From Lepidostoma basale (Eukaryota; Arthropoda; Insecta; Trichoptera; Lepidostomatidae): a stretch of DNA of 64,000 bases. This document shows positions 51,370 through 61,497 of this stretch, in pieces. The first letter of the stretch is position 1. Each line of letters starts with the position of its first letter. The position numbers and the translations under genes are program-made. The stretch covers positions 62,001 through 126,000 of the forward strand of contig JAHDVF020001507.1 of the NCBI GenBank assembly GCA_022606425.2. Direction: 5' to 3'. The notes beneath the pieces are model-generated. The model saw only the letters and a program-made list of their open reading frames with translations. It did not search any database and was not told the DNA's origin.

Positions 51370-51500
51370 TCACCACAAGAACGAAGGCTAAAGTGCGGGT
51401 GGTAGAAATGCGGACGCTAAGGACAATGGCAGGAAAGACTCTTTGGGATAGGTCGAGGAAAACTGCTATCTGCAAAATCCGTAGGTTTTTCTTTTGGGAT
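51370..51500 (+). mobile_element. LINE-K fragment
   Basis: TRTKAKVRVVEMRTLRTMAG, KTLWDRSRKTAICKIR: the region before the RRRYWRDH tail. Cut by the telomere-like block. Confidence 0.75.
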
Positions 51501-51514
51501 AAGATAGCAGCGAG

Positions 51515-51544
51515 CCTAACCTAACCTAACCTAACCTAACCTAA
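51515..51544. repeat. Interstitial telomere-like repeat (CCTAA)6
   Basis: Six perfect CCTAA units (TTAGG on the other strand), the canonical arthropod telomere repeat, within a LINE-K/hammerhead junction. The neighbour at 51545-51600 (accagtcaaaggcg, tagtggattttattaaacat) resembles 13350-13395. Confidence 0.9.
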
Positions 51545-51719
51545 ACCAGTCAAAGGCGTAAACAGTAGTGGATTTTATTAAACATACAGTATTTTTCAGA
51601 CGATAAGACGCACTTTAATACTATGAAAATACAACCAAAAATTGGGGTACGTCTTATGGTGCAATGCGTATCGTATAAAGTATATTTTTCGATTCTTATT
51701 GTCCGCAAATTTTTTTATA

Positions 51720-52215
51720 TTCATCACGCCGTTTCTCCGAAGGGGTAGGCAGAGAAAATGGACCGCCACACCACTCGATCCTGACACACCTCTCTAGATT
51801 CCTCCACATTCATACAGCTTCTTCCGGCTTCTAACATGACCAAACTTAAAAATTTGATTAATTTGGTCATGCCATGCTTTCATCGGTCTACAACGACTCC
51901 GTACTCATTTACATCGTTAACGTATACTTTTTTAACCATTCCTTCTTTACCCATGCGCTGAATATGTCCGAACCAACGCAGCGATCCTTTTATAATTTTG
52001 TTTATAATGCTGTCTTTCGCTCTACATTCCTTTCTAATATCAGCATTTGAGATTCTGCAGTACATCGTTCTACCACACACACGTCTTAGGGACATCATCT
52101 CTACCGCATTTATTTTGTTCTCATCCTTTTCCTGCCAGTTTCATGCTTCGCTTCCATACATACGTGTTGGGAGCAGAACTCCATTGTGAACGTCCATTTT
52201 CGATTTCATTGATCA
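51720..52215 (-). mobile_element. LINE-C copy, long
   Basis: The minus strand encodes MDVHNGVLLPTRMYGSEA, NWQEKDENKINAVEMMSLRR, VCGRTMYCRISNADIRKECR, AKDSIINKIIKGSLRWFGHI, QRMGKEGMVKKVYVNDVNEY, and after frameshifts the WHDQINQIFKFGHVRSRK tail to ggcgtgat at 51722. Confidence 0.86.
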
Positions 52216-52235
52216 ATTTTCTGTTTATTAAAATA

Positions 52236-52468
52236 TATAATCACGCCGTCTCCTCCTTTTGTTTCCTGAAATACTTCTCTCAATTCCTCAACATTCATAC
52301 ATCGTGTCATGGATTTCTCTGACTCCTCACGCGGCCGACATTCAATATTTAATTTATTTGATCGTGCCACATTTTCCTTGCTCTTATTATTTTTCTAGTT
52401 CCATTTACATAGTTAACATATGTATTTTTTACCAATCTTTCTTCACTCACTTTTTCCATGTGTCCAAA
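52236..52468 (-). mobile_element. LINE-A 3' piece
   Basis: The minus strand reads FGHMEKVSEERLVKNTYVNY, VNGTRKIIRARKMWHDQIN and the NRRAC-type end. At 52465 it meets a plus-strand LINE-A copy within the same FGHM codons, a head-to-head junction. Confidence 0.8.
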
Positions 52469-53065
52469 CAAAATAATGAAAGTATCATTAAGATGGTTTG
52501 GACATATGGAAAGAATAAATGAACAATGAATGGTCAAAAAAGTGGACCGATGTAAATGAAACCAGAAATAGAGGAAGACCGGGGAAAACATGGTAAGATC
52601 AAATAAATCAAATATTGAATGTCGGCCACGTGAGGAGTCAGAGAAATCGACGCGCGTACATGACACGATGTATGAATGTTGATGAAGCGACAGAAATATG
52701 TCAGGAAAGAAAAGTGTGCACCATCTAAAAAGAACATTTTGCGCTAAATTATTTTTATTTTGTTATTTTATTTTACATTATTGTATTTTATATTCTTTTT
52801 TTGAGGATGTTGGACGATCGAAGTGTGCACGGGAGATGCCTATTGGTGGCGATGAGGTTCGCAACCCATCACACCGCGTCTCCTACGGGGCGAAAAGAGA
52901 AGGATGGAGTGCCGCATCGGTTAAAATGTGGCAGTCCATTCTTTCTGCCTACCCTTTCGGGAGACGGCGTGATGGTTAGTTAGTTAGTTAGTTAAGAAAA
53001 GTGTGACAGTCCATTCTTTCTGCCTACCCCTTCGGGGAGACGGCGTGATGGTTAGTTAGTTAAAA
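52465..53065 (+). mobile_element. LINE-A copy split by SINE-G
   Basis: KIMKVSLRWFGHMERINEQ, FRNRGRPGKTW, QINQILNVGHVRSQRNRRAY and MTRCMNVDEATEICQERKV to 52718; after the SINE it resumes aagaaaagtgtgacagtcca and ends ggcgtgatggttagttagtt. Confidence 0.86.
52719..52993 (+). mobile_element. SINE-G copy with exact 12-bp target-site duplication
   Basis: AAGAAAAGTGTG lies at 52707-52718 and again at 52994-53005. The 275-bp insert starts caccatctaaaaagaacatt, has the AT-rich stretch, gttggacgatcgaagtgtgc, gatgaggttcgcaacccatc, gaaaagagaaggatggagtg and ends gttagttagttagtt. It landed in LINE-A beside the ~65 bp both share. Confidence 0.93.
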
Positions 53066-53989
53066 TTATTCTTCGATTGGCATACTGCCTATTAAATAGA
53101 AAATTCATCAACAAGACGCCGTGATACGACCCGGTGGCCTTCGCATACAAGGGTAAAAGTCTTTTATTGATAATTATTTCATCCGGTCTTAACGCGCAAA
53201 GAATATTGTATAAATTTCTTTTCACTTGCCTCCAGATATGTTCATCGATTAATCTTGGATGTCTAACACCTGTGCCGTATTATTGTGGCACAATATGTGA
53301 GATTCGCACTTGAGATCAAATGAGAGAGCGATTAACTCATCTTGGCGCTAACGCAATTAAATGTTTTACTTATCATTGTACGATAGCAAAATTTGGCCTT
53401 AACCCTTCCTTCCCTATGATAGGTATCTTCTATACGTTGCTTTTAATCAATATCTCTATGAATATAATAAATACATGGTTAAGATTTAAGATATTCCTCC
53501 ATAATATATATACGCATGGATTTAAAAAATGATATTAATAATAATCAGAATTTATTGGGTACATCAGAAGTATTTTGTGAACATCGGAAACAAATTCGCG
53601 TGTAAACTGTGTGCGTGAGTGCGCGACACTATATTCGCATCTCACTCTTGCATACTTCACTGTGGAAGCGCGAGGAGCTCAATGTTCTCACTGCCGCCGG
53701 CAGTAGCTCTCGGGCTTGCAACCATGGTGGACCTATGCCCGTTCCGTGAGCATTGCCAGATGTTTTTGAAATGTTTTCAGCAAATAAATCTCAATTATTA
53801 TAATTTTTCACTTCAATTATAATTAATTAAGGGGATTAGCTATGAATGTTCTTATTTTTCTGATTTAAAATCGCTAATTTTTGATTGGGTACTGACTACC
53901 CAACACAGGAACACGCGTTTTTATTTTAGCACCGTAAGGGAAAAGTTGAAATAAATGCCTCAAAAACAAAATATATATATGGTTAGCGT
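53066..53989. other. Unassigned, partly GC-rich
   Basis: 53600-53770 is richer in G+C (gcgcgaggagctcaatgttc, ctgccgccggcagtagctct) with a 67-codon ORF of no known family. Candidate host sequence or promoter; nothing firm. Confidence 0.35.
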
Positions 53990-54800
53990 GCGCGAGCACC
54001 GCGAACCCAAACCTTCAAAACATACGAAGAGGTCCAGCATTTCACCTATCTAGGCTCGAACCTCAATTCCAAGAACAAGCTGGCAGAAGAATAAAATATT
54101 CGCCTCTTAGCAGCAAACAGATATTTTCATGGGTCATCAAATCAAATCAAATCAAATCAGTTAATTTTCTTAAAAGATATTACAAACAACAATTATAGTT
54201 TAAGGCATCTATTGAGAACAGGTAAAACATTAAAAATATATAATAACAGGAACGCATGAGAGAGGGTTCGAGATTAGGAATACAAGATACTCTCCAAAGT
54301 CAAGAGTCGTACTTTCACGAATATGAAAGACGTCGATCTCCGAAGCGATCATGTTCAGCACTATTATTGCTCTCCCCACCGGCATCACCAGAGGCAAGTT
54401 GAGATAAAACAGTCTGTGCTGACGCTGTCGAAGATAACCATCTGGAACATAAAGATGGATGGCCTCCAAGATAACGGAGTTCTCAAAGAATCCCCTGATA
54501 AGTCAATGGGTAAGTGTACACCCATCTCTTCTTATCTGCAAACTATTGGTCCCCAGCATGCCCAAGAGGAATGCAGTGGGATAAAGATAAGATGCTTCTG
54601 GGCTCTAGGTTACTCAGCAGGAATACCAAACTTGTAATATATAAGACTATCATAAAACTGGTAGTCACCTACGGCTGTGAGACATGGTCTCTAACGCAGA
54701 GAGAGGAAGGCAGGCTGGCAGTTTTTGAAAATAAAAATACCGAGGAAATTTTTTGGACCCACGCTAGAGGATGGGACTTACAGAATTAAAAGAACCCTTG
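53990..54800 (+). mobile_element. LINE-X copy split by an inverted LINE-J
   Basis: EEVQHFTYLGSNLNSKNKLA, then NIRLLAANRYFHG before 54133; SRLLSRNTKLVIYKTIIKLV, VTYGCETWSLTQREEGRLAV and FENKNTEEIFWTHARGWDLQ after 54580. FTYLGS through RKTKL.IYKT...V..YG.ETW is continuous in RTE/BovB proteins, so the middle is an insertion. Confidence 0.83.
54135..54578 (-). mobile_element. Nested LINE-J copy with (TTTGA)n tail
   Basis: The tail shows as (ATCAA)n at 54138-54162. The minus strand encodes LQAISLYVPDGYLRQRQHRL-type sequence, NLPLVMPVGRAIIVLNMIAS and EIDVFHIRESTTLDFG. Same subfamily as 19499-19800. Confidence 0.82.
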
Positions 54801-54919
54801 AACTTGATGTACTACTGATTAACCAGGAAACAGTAGTGAGATTCTGTAAGTTCTGCCCGCGCGAAAACGGTGTAACAAAGATAAAACAACGACATTAAAC
54901 CAAAAAAATCATACATATC

Positions 54920-55180
54920 AGAAGAAACCCAAAAATGTCGACGTCATTGATGCAGTACTCTTTCCAAAATTTGCAATATTTTTTTGATGAACACTGCCCC
55001 ACTGACAATGAAAATGTTCAAATCCGAGACGTTAAGATCCGAATTGCTTTTTATACTGGCATCACCAAAGGCAGGTTAGTTTTGCGTGAAGCTGCAAAGA
55101 ACAATTATTGATGTCGGCGCTGTCGCAGGTAATTATCAGGAACAAAAATACCTATTTGCTCCAGAACATAATTGATAAAA
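54920..55180 (-). mobile_element. LINE-J fragment
   Basis: The minus strand reads YVLEQIGIFVPDNYLRQRRH, then AASRKTNLPLVMPV and IKSNSDLNVSDLNIFIVSGA. Similar to 16310-16520. Confidence 0.68.
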
Positions 55181-55184
55181 CTAA

Positions 55185-55675
55185 CTAACTAACTAACTAA
55201 CCATCACGCCATTTCCCCGGAAGGGTAGTTAGAGAGGATGGATCACCACAATGTTCTGTCCTGGCATACCTCTCGGGATTCCTCCACATTCATACATCGT
55301 ACCATGCACGCACGTCGATTATTCCGACTTCGAATGTGACCGCCTTTTAGTAATTGATTAATTTGGTCATGCCATGTTTTCCTCGGTCGTCCTCGGCTTC
55401 TTTTTCCACTCACGCTGCTTGTGTACAACTCTTTAACCATTCTACTCTCATCCATTCGTTCCATATGTCCAAGCCATCTCAGGGATCCCTTTTCTATTTT
55501 ATCCATTATGACTACATCTGCCTTACATTTCTTTCTTATTTCATGGTTCGGTATTCTATCATACGAGTACAACGTTTTCCCGCACATTCTTCTAAGTGAT
55601 CTAATTTCTACGGCGTTTATCCTGCTTTCATCCTTCTTTTGCCAGCTCCAAGCTTCACTTCCATGCAATTGATAA
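55185..55675 (-). mobile_element. LINE-B copy with intact 141-codon tail frame
   Basis: LHGSEAWSWQKKDESRINAV, EIRSLRRMCGKTLYSYDRIP, NHEIRKKCKADVVIMDKIEK, GSLRWLGHMERMDESRMVKE, LYTSSVSGKRSRGRPRKTWH, DQINQLLKGGHIRSRNNRRA, CMVRCMNVEESREVCQDRTL, then the 3' end and (GTTA)n. With 9062-9600 it defines subfamily B; few lesions imply recent activity. Confidence 0.9.
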
Positions 55676-56110
55676 ATGCACTCGATAATTAAATCTGTAG
55701 GTAAAATTTAGTGCTAACTAGAAAAATCTTTGATTTATTACTAACGAATGTGTGTTTAAAAAAAGTACGGTATTTTTCTAAACACGTTATTGTGTAAGGT
55801 CAGATGCTTTTCCAACTCAACGTAACTGACCTCTAGCGGCAAACGGTTGGCGGGAAACCGTTATGCGTCCGTCCCGACCAGCCGGCATCTTACTGCGCGT
55901 GCGCAAGAGAAGAGCGATTGAGCCAGACGCGCTTGCGCAAAGAAAGTGAAATGATACAGAAGCGAGTGAGAATAAAGAAATGGAAATTGGTACAAGTTTT
56001 CGCACTTTGTATGCAATCCGGAATCAAAAGTGCGGGTCTAAAGGTTAACGGAACATCTCACCTCTTCAATATGTAACATATGATATGTAGCGAGATATAT
56101 AACATCTTCT
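55676..56110. other. CpG-rich, promoter-like patch
   Basis: 55830-55960 carries TGCGCGTGCGCA and cgcgcttgcgcaa, close to the NRF-1-type palindrome, in an unusually CpG-rich stretch. No ORF or TATA box. Regulatory function is only a possibility. Confidence 0.35.
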
Positions 56111-56111
56111 T

Positions 56112-56480
56112 TCTTTGTACGGAAATGAAGCATGGAACGACGCTCTGACGAACTGACGACCTTCGTGGCCGAGTGGCAAGTGCATTGACTGCCACCCCGA
56201 AGGTGCCGGATTCGATTCCCGGCGAGGGCAGGGTGATTGTCACACTGTCTTTGGTCTGGTGTAGAAATCACGTGACAATAAAATGGCGATAGATTGGCTA
56301 CCTATCGCATGTCTTTGATAGCTATAATAATTCCCCTTTACATCCATCGATTTGGCTCATGCTGTCATAATGTAAAGAGCGATTCAACAAAATAATAATA
56401 ATAATAATAATGAAACAGGCAAAAGAAGAATAAAATTAGAATAAATGCAGTAGAAATGAGATCTCTTAGACAAATGTGTA
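56112..56480 (+). mobile_element. LINE-A copy split by SINE-T
   Basis: gtacggaaatgaagcatgga (YGNEAWN) before 56142; aggcaaaagaagaataaaat, NKCSRNEIS.TNV-type frame (MRSLRQMC) after 56407. Confidence 0.75.
56150..56406 (+). mobile_element. SINE-T copy, best full-length example
   Basis: GACCTTCGTGGCCGAGTGG (A box), then gccggattcgattcccggc (B box in T-arm), body ggtctggtgtagaaatcacg, gattggctacctatcgcatg, ggctcatgctgtcataatgt, and the tail (AAT)8. About 255 bp. RNA polymerase III transcription inferred from the boxes. Confidence 0.9.
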
Positions 56481-56629
56481 TTTTACCTGAAGCCTAATGA
56501 GAACTTTAAATTTTTATTTTTAAATTTAAGTTTATTAATATTTGTTATAACAAAAGCATGAATAATCCAAAATAAATATTTTTAACATCTGTCAAAACTG
56601 ATCGTATTTATAAACGATTTAATATTTTT

Positions 56630-56720
56630 TTAAATATTACTGAGGAAGGACCGGGTTGTCCGAAACATGTGTTATATAATTTTTTTTTAAAGTGAAGTGT
56701 TGTATTCAATGTATATAAAA
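56630..56720 (+). mobile_element. Hammerhead family H single repeat
   Basis: Motif at 56640-56671 followed by an AT-rich 3' body. Only copy of this family here. Confidence 0.55.
56640..56671 (+). ncRNA. Hammerhead ribozyme-like motif, family H
   Basis: CTGAGGA (exact CTGANGA), one A, perfect helix II GGAC/GTCC with loop CGGGTT, GAAAC, AT, then GTG. The core is complete but the cleavage position is G, which hammerheads do not cut, so this copy should be inactive unless the true triplet is elsewhere. Confidence 0.6.
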
Positions 56721-57299
56721 AAGATACAATAACAAGTAAAAATGTTTAATAATTATTGAAAAAAAAAATCGTTTTCAATATTGTACTTCATTTAACTTAT
56801 TTAAAAATGAATAGAAAAAAAATACAACCTGTACATGTAAACACTTAAAATAAACTATTGATTAGAATTTTAATTATAGATTAAAAATAATCTAATATAC
56901 CGGTTTTTACATACGCAAGTGTTATTATATAAATTATGAGATGGTTAATTATTATTGCTAGAAGAATATTGTAAAATTTCTAATCAAATCGGACATTGAT
57001 GTGTAAAGGGCCCTATGACGAAAGCAAATGGGCGTTATGAAAAATGAATGAATTATGAATATCTTTACAAGAGAGTACTCGCGGAAGTGAAAGATTTATC
57101 AGTAAAATTTATGAGGCAAACATATAATATCAGATGAGTAAAAAATGATGTTATAAATAATAATTTGAAATTTTCTCTAACGATCGGTAGGAGAGATTAG
57201 TTCATAGTGACCCTTTAGCCTTTGGAATGAACGAGAAATTAATTAACAACGTTTATTGTATCAGTAGGTGAACCCTTTATTACGTAAAATATGGTACAA
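56721..57299. other. No gene recognised
   Basis: AT-rich spacer; nothing identified. Confidence 0.4.
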
Positions 57300-57475
57300 A
57301 GTTAATAATAGTTTTCTGGAAGTTTTATTATAATTTTTGGGAATGACATGTTTCGTTTTTTAAGGAAATATCAAATGTCTTACAAAGGCGGAACAATTGA
57401 TAATGTCTTAGAAAGGCGAAAAATGCAATTTCCATAAATTATAATAAAACTTCTAGAAAACCAACGTTTTCATTT
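57300..57475. mobile_element. Hammerhead family C inverted pair
   Basis: Motifs at 57345-57376 (-) and 57390-57424 (+; GAAAA for GAAAC) flanked by inverted arms gttttctggaagttttatta and its inverse. Directly followed by a family P copy. Confidence 0.7.
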
Positions 57476-57720
57476 GTAGGATTAATTGTATCTCAATAGA
57501 GACGAAGATGCAAACTGGAAACAGAATATGGTGGTCGAGGTGTTTACAGGACTTATGACCTGTCATTGGTTGGGTTAAGCGCACGCTTTATGTAATACAA
57601 CATTCCCCATTCCACACTTCTTACGACTACCATGTAGACAAATTTTTGGTAGTTGTATATTTAATACTATGTAACACCACATTTCACATTTTTTATTTCA
57701 ATCTACATACTGTTCTGTAA
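57476..57720 (+). mobile_element. Palindrome-family P, single copy
   Basis: ttgtatctcaatagagacga, agatgcaaactggaaacaga, ggtgtttacaggacttatga, cctgtcattggttgggttaa, gcgcacgctttatgtaatac, aacattccccattccacact. Non-coding. Shares its whole length with the minus arm of 59809-60177. Confidence 0.75.
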
Positions 57721-58204
57721 ACATAGTTATTCTTGTGATATATCTATTAAATATTTAGAAAAATAGATAATCAAATATTGTAGGTAGTAAACACATCGCG
57801 TTTGTTTTTTGATGCTTAAAAAATTGTTTGAATACGATGGTTACCCTATTCAGATTCACGGACTTCTTTACAAGAAGGTGTTTGCGTGTAATAAGTACTA
57901 ATTACTCTTTTTGGTGGTCATTTGAAAGTTAACCACCGCTTCCATAATAAGTAAAAGTACTATTCAGGTACACACTGTGTGGGCATATTGCCGGTACTGA
58001 GGTAATCTCGTTTGCATTGGTAATTATTTCGAAACGAGACGCGACAATGAAAGGGCTTTTGCAGTGCCATCTCATGGACATTTATTTAACCCTTATTGCT
58101 ATTAGAGGACGCGATTAGAAGTCATACTACCAACAATATCATATACATACGAGTATAAGGAAATCCTTTATAAAAAATAATAAAAAAATAGTACCTGTTT
58201 TAAC
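57721..58204. other. No gene recognised
   Basis: AT-rich spacer; nothing identified. Confidence 0.4.
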
Positions 58205-58330
58205 TTCTGTTGGCTCCGCCCCCCGGAAGACCGCCAAAGAGATGAAAAGATAGCTGGGAATCAACTTCCCTAGTGATGCCAGCCAGATTGCAGGAACAGA
58301 TCATCTCTGAAAGGAAAATAAGAATAATAA
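58205..58330 (+). mobile_element. LINE-K 3' end
   Basis: PPGRPPKR.KDSWESTSLVMP-like reading (ccccggaagaccgccaaaga) ending in an A/G-rich tail. Confidence 0.65.
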
Positions 58331-58379
58331 TTATAAAACATTTAAACTTGTTTTTGCATTCAAATGATTTACCTGAAAT

Positions 58380-58610
58380 CTCTTGCTGGAAGTTAATTTT
58401 AAATAATAATTAAATAAATTGATGTTTTATTTATTAACTACTTCCACATTTGTCTTTATTTAGACAGCGACCGGTTTCGTCATAATCGCTGGCATCGACT
58501 GGTGACACTGCCATTCAATCTTTTCCTTTTATACACATAGATCAGGGGTGGCAAACATGATTCTATAAAAGAATTATATTAAAATAATTAATGTTTTTAC
58601 AATAATTGAA
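58380..58610 (-). mobile_element. Hammerhead family E repeat with TATA-like box
   Basis: The minus strand: gaatcatgtttgccacccct, TATAAAAGG (58525-58533), motif 58469-58500 (TCGATGCCAGCG..GAAAC, CG, GTC), aaataaagacaaatgtggaa. Same order as 31915-32100. Core box eroded. Confidence 0.62.
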
Positions 58611-58649
58611 ATTTCTTGGTAGAAGTTCATTTTAAATAATGAAAACAAA

Positions 58650-58760
58650 AAAAAAATTATAAAAAAAATTCTTTATTCAATAAGTATTTAGTGTGCTTCC
58701 ATTTGTGTTTATGTTCGACCGGTTTTTGCCATCTTCTTGTATAATATTAAAATATTTACG
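58650..58760 (-). mobile_element. Hammerhead family D remnant
   Basis: The minus strand reads caagaagatggcaaaaaccggtcg (58715-58739): the GGCAGC helix II has been deleted, the flanks kept. Confidence 0.55.
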
Positions 58761-59689
58761 TAAAATTTACATTTTTATTCATAAATTACGCTTGAAAAGT
58801 TGACAAGCAACATGAGATTGATGACGTCGAGGATATTTAAAATGTGAATTACTCCATCGGTATTATAGTAAAAATGCTAAAAACTTGGAATATTTGTGAC
58901 AAACAGTTAACAGATGCCAATATTGTTTGGTATTCGGGAAAAAAAAATTATTATTTTTTTTTTGCAAGCACAACCGTATCGGTACTGTCATACCACTGGA
59001 CAGGTTAATATTATTATTTAATAATTTTTTATTTATTTATTTTACATGTTATAATAATTTGCCAACAAAAATTTATGGAGTAGAGTTGTCACACTAGGCA
59101 TGGCCTGTATCGTGACAACTACATAAAATATAATGTTAGTAGAATTGTTAGTAAAATAGCGGTTTGTTAGTAAAATGGCGGTTGTTAGTAATCTTATGCT
59201 TACATTGAAAATTGCAATATAATATAATTAAAATTACTAAATCTTTTTATTAAAAAAGTGTTTTCTACGTCTAAGGTTAACCCCTTTATATATTTGGTTA
59301 GAGCACGTTTAAATTTCTAAGTGTCGTTAATTGATTTAGGATTCTCAGGAAGACGATTGAAAATATCGGGAGACGATTGAAAATTGATAATATCTTTTTG
59401 GCTACTATTTTTTATAATAAGGTGACGAGCCGCCTATGGCATGCAGTATGATATGCGTAAATTACATACACAGCGTTACCGAAACGAGCATAATTGCGAG
59501 AATTTTTGAGTTACCTCAACGAAATGTGTCTTTTATCTCAGTTATAACTCAAACTCAAACGGGGCCGTTATGTAAAACTTATTTAGCCTACATTTCGGCA
59601 CAAATGAGTTAATTAAAATTGAAAATTTGAATCCGTTTCGAACATTGCGTGTAATGATTTATAAGCGGAATTGGCGCTATGGCTTCATT
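58761..59689. other. No gene recognised
   Basis: AT-rich; gttagtaaaatagcggtttg and gttagtaaaatggcggttgt (59150-59185) form a small tandem repeat. No coding signal. Confidence 0.45.
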
Positions 59690-59808
59690 TAATTATGGTA
59701 ACGTAATTAATACCAATGAAAACGTCGGTTTCGGCAGCTTGCAGCCATCTTCTAGACCAGAAAATGGCAGCAAGCTGCCGAAACCGGTCGAACATAAACA
59801 CAAGCGAA
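59690..59808. mobile_element. Hammerhead family D inverted pair
   Basis: Motif (-) 59726-59754 and motif (+) 59758-59790 lie back to back. Ends run into the family P palindrome at 59809. The start aataccaatgaaaacgtc resembles the family C body. Confidence 0.68.
59758..59790 (+). ncRNA. Hammerhead ribozyme-like motif, family D
   Basis: CAGAAAA (consensus CAGAAGA), T, perfect six-pair helix II GGCAGC/GCTGCC, GAAAC, CG, GTC. U4 is A throughout family D; G8 is also changed here. Confidence 0.52.
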
Positions 59809-60177
59809 ACATGAAATTTAATTGTATCTCAATAGAGACGAAGATGCAAACTGGAAAATGAATATGGTTGATCAAGGTGTTTACAGGACTTATGACCTGT
59901 CATTGGTTGGGTTAATATGTAATCAAAATCTACATAGATGGTCCATTGAAACTGACATGTGAAGTTAAGCATAGATTTGTAACATATATACAACCTCCAA
60001 AAAATTGTCTTACATGGTCATAAAGAAATAGGTGGAATGGGGAATGTTGTAATTACATAAAGCGTGCGCTTAACCCAACCAATGACAGGTCATAAGCCCT
60101 GTAAACCTTGATCAACCATATTCAGTTTCCAGTTTGCATCTTCGTCTCTATTGAGATACAATTAAATTTCATGAATT
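59809..60177. mobile_element. Palindromic family P element
   Basis: Left arm (catgaaatttaattgtatct, caatagagacgaagatgcaa, ...gacctgtcattggttgggtt, to about 59915) is the inverse of the right end (60065-60177). The right copy is full length (~255 bp), the left is cut at ggttgggttaa. Non-coding hairpin; not assigned to any known class. Confidence 0.8.
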
Positions 60178-60324
60178 AATCACCCACCATGGGTGAAATC
60201 CAGTATTCGTATACTAGTATAAGTATACATTCACAAAAAACAAGTGAAGCACACTAAAAAATACAAAATAATAAATAAATTTTATATACTATTTTTTTGT
60301 TTTCATTATCAAACAAACACAAAC

Positions 60325-60655
60325 AAACCGTCACGCTGTTTCTCCGCAAGGGTAAGCAGAGAGAATGGACCGCCACACTACTCTATCCTGGCACACCTCT
60401 CTAGCTTCCTCCACATTCATACAACGAGTCATACACGCACGTCCATTCCTCCGACTTCTTACATGACCAACCTTTAAAATTTGATTAATTTGGTCATACC
60501 ATGTTTTCCTCGGTCTGCCTCGACTCCGTACCCCATTTACACCATTAACGTATACTTTCTTAACCATTTTTTCTCCATTAATGCGTTCCATATGTCCGAA
60601 CCAAAGCAGCGATCCTTTCATAATCTAATTATTATTATACATAATCTAGTTTTTA
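60325..60655 (-). mobile_element. LINE-C copy with intact 96-codon tail
   Basis: MKGSLLWFGHMERINGEKMV, KKVYVNGVNGVRSRGRPRKT, WYDQINQILKVGHVRSRRNG, RACMTRCMNVEEAREVCQDR, VVWRSILSAYPCGETA. Few lesions. Confidence 0.87.
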
Positions 60656-60662
60656 TTAATTA

Positions 60663-60866
60663 AGCAGAGAGAATGGACCGCTACACTACTCTATCCTGGC
60701 ACACCTCTCTAGCTTCCTCCACATTCATACAACGAGTCATACACGCACGTCCATTCCTCCGACTTCTTACATGACCAACCTTAAAAATTTGATTAATTTG
60801 GTCATACCATGTTTTCCTCGGTCTGCCTCGACTCCGTAACCCATTTACACCATTAACGTATACTTA
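60663..60866 (-). mobile_element. Near-identical partial duplicate of the LINE-C copy
   Basis: 204 bp matching 60354-60558 with about five differences, in the same orientation, offset ~308 bp. It lacks the 3' terminus, so it arose by segmental duplication, not a new insertion. Confidence 0.88.
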
Positions 60867-61183
60867 ATTAGTTATTTCAATAAATAGTCGTACATATGTA
60901 ACGCTATATTTTTACTGCAAACTTTCTTGTAATGCAAATAAAATTCAGTATCCCAGCAAGTTTGTTTTGGTTAACATGAATGGTTTGAAAATACTAAAAA
61001 ATTTACACATTTATAAGGCTTCAGGAATGTTTTTAATATAGTATAATACATCCAAGGGCTACTAATATTGCAACCACATCCATTTATATATTTTTGAAAT
61101 TTAATGTGTTTGATACATATACATATAATTTATATACTCGTATGTCATTAACACGCTATAAGAGTGGTTATGGAATTGTATAT
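60867..61183. other. No gene recognised
   Basis: AT-rich spacer; nothing identified. Confidence 0.4.
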
Positions 61184-61497
61184 AGAGTATATAATAGTTT
61201 AAAGACATTATATTTGTATTATTTCTATCATTTATTTTTATTTGTTATTTTATTTTATTTTATATCATTTTATTTTATATAATTTGTTTTAGATTTATTT
61301 TGTAGGCGTTGGACGATCGAAGTGTGCGCGGGAGATGCCTATTGGTGGCGATGAGGTTCGAAACCCATCACACCGCGTCTCTCGCGGGGGCGAAAAGAGA
61401 AGGATGGAGTGCTGCATCGATTAAAGTGTGGCAGTCTATTCTTTCTGCCTACCCTCTCGGGAGTCGGCGTGATGGTTAGTTAGTTAGTTAGTTTAGT
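61184..61497 (+). mobile_element. SINE-G copy
   Basis: AT-rich stretch (tttatataatttgttttaga), ggcgttggacgatcgaagtg, ggtggcgatgaggttcgaaa, gggggcgaaaagagaaggat, ttctttctgcctaccctctc, (GTTA)n. Close to 4838-5125. Confidence 0.85.
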
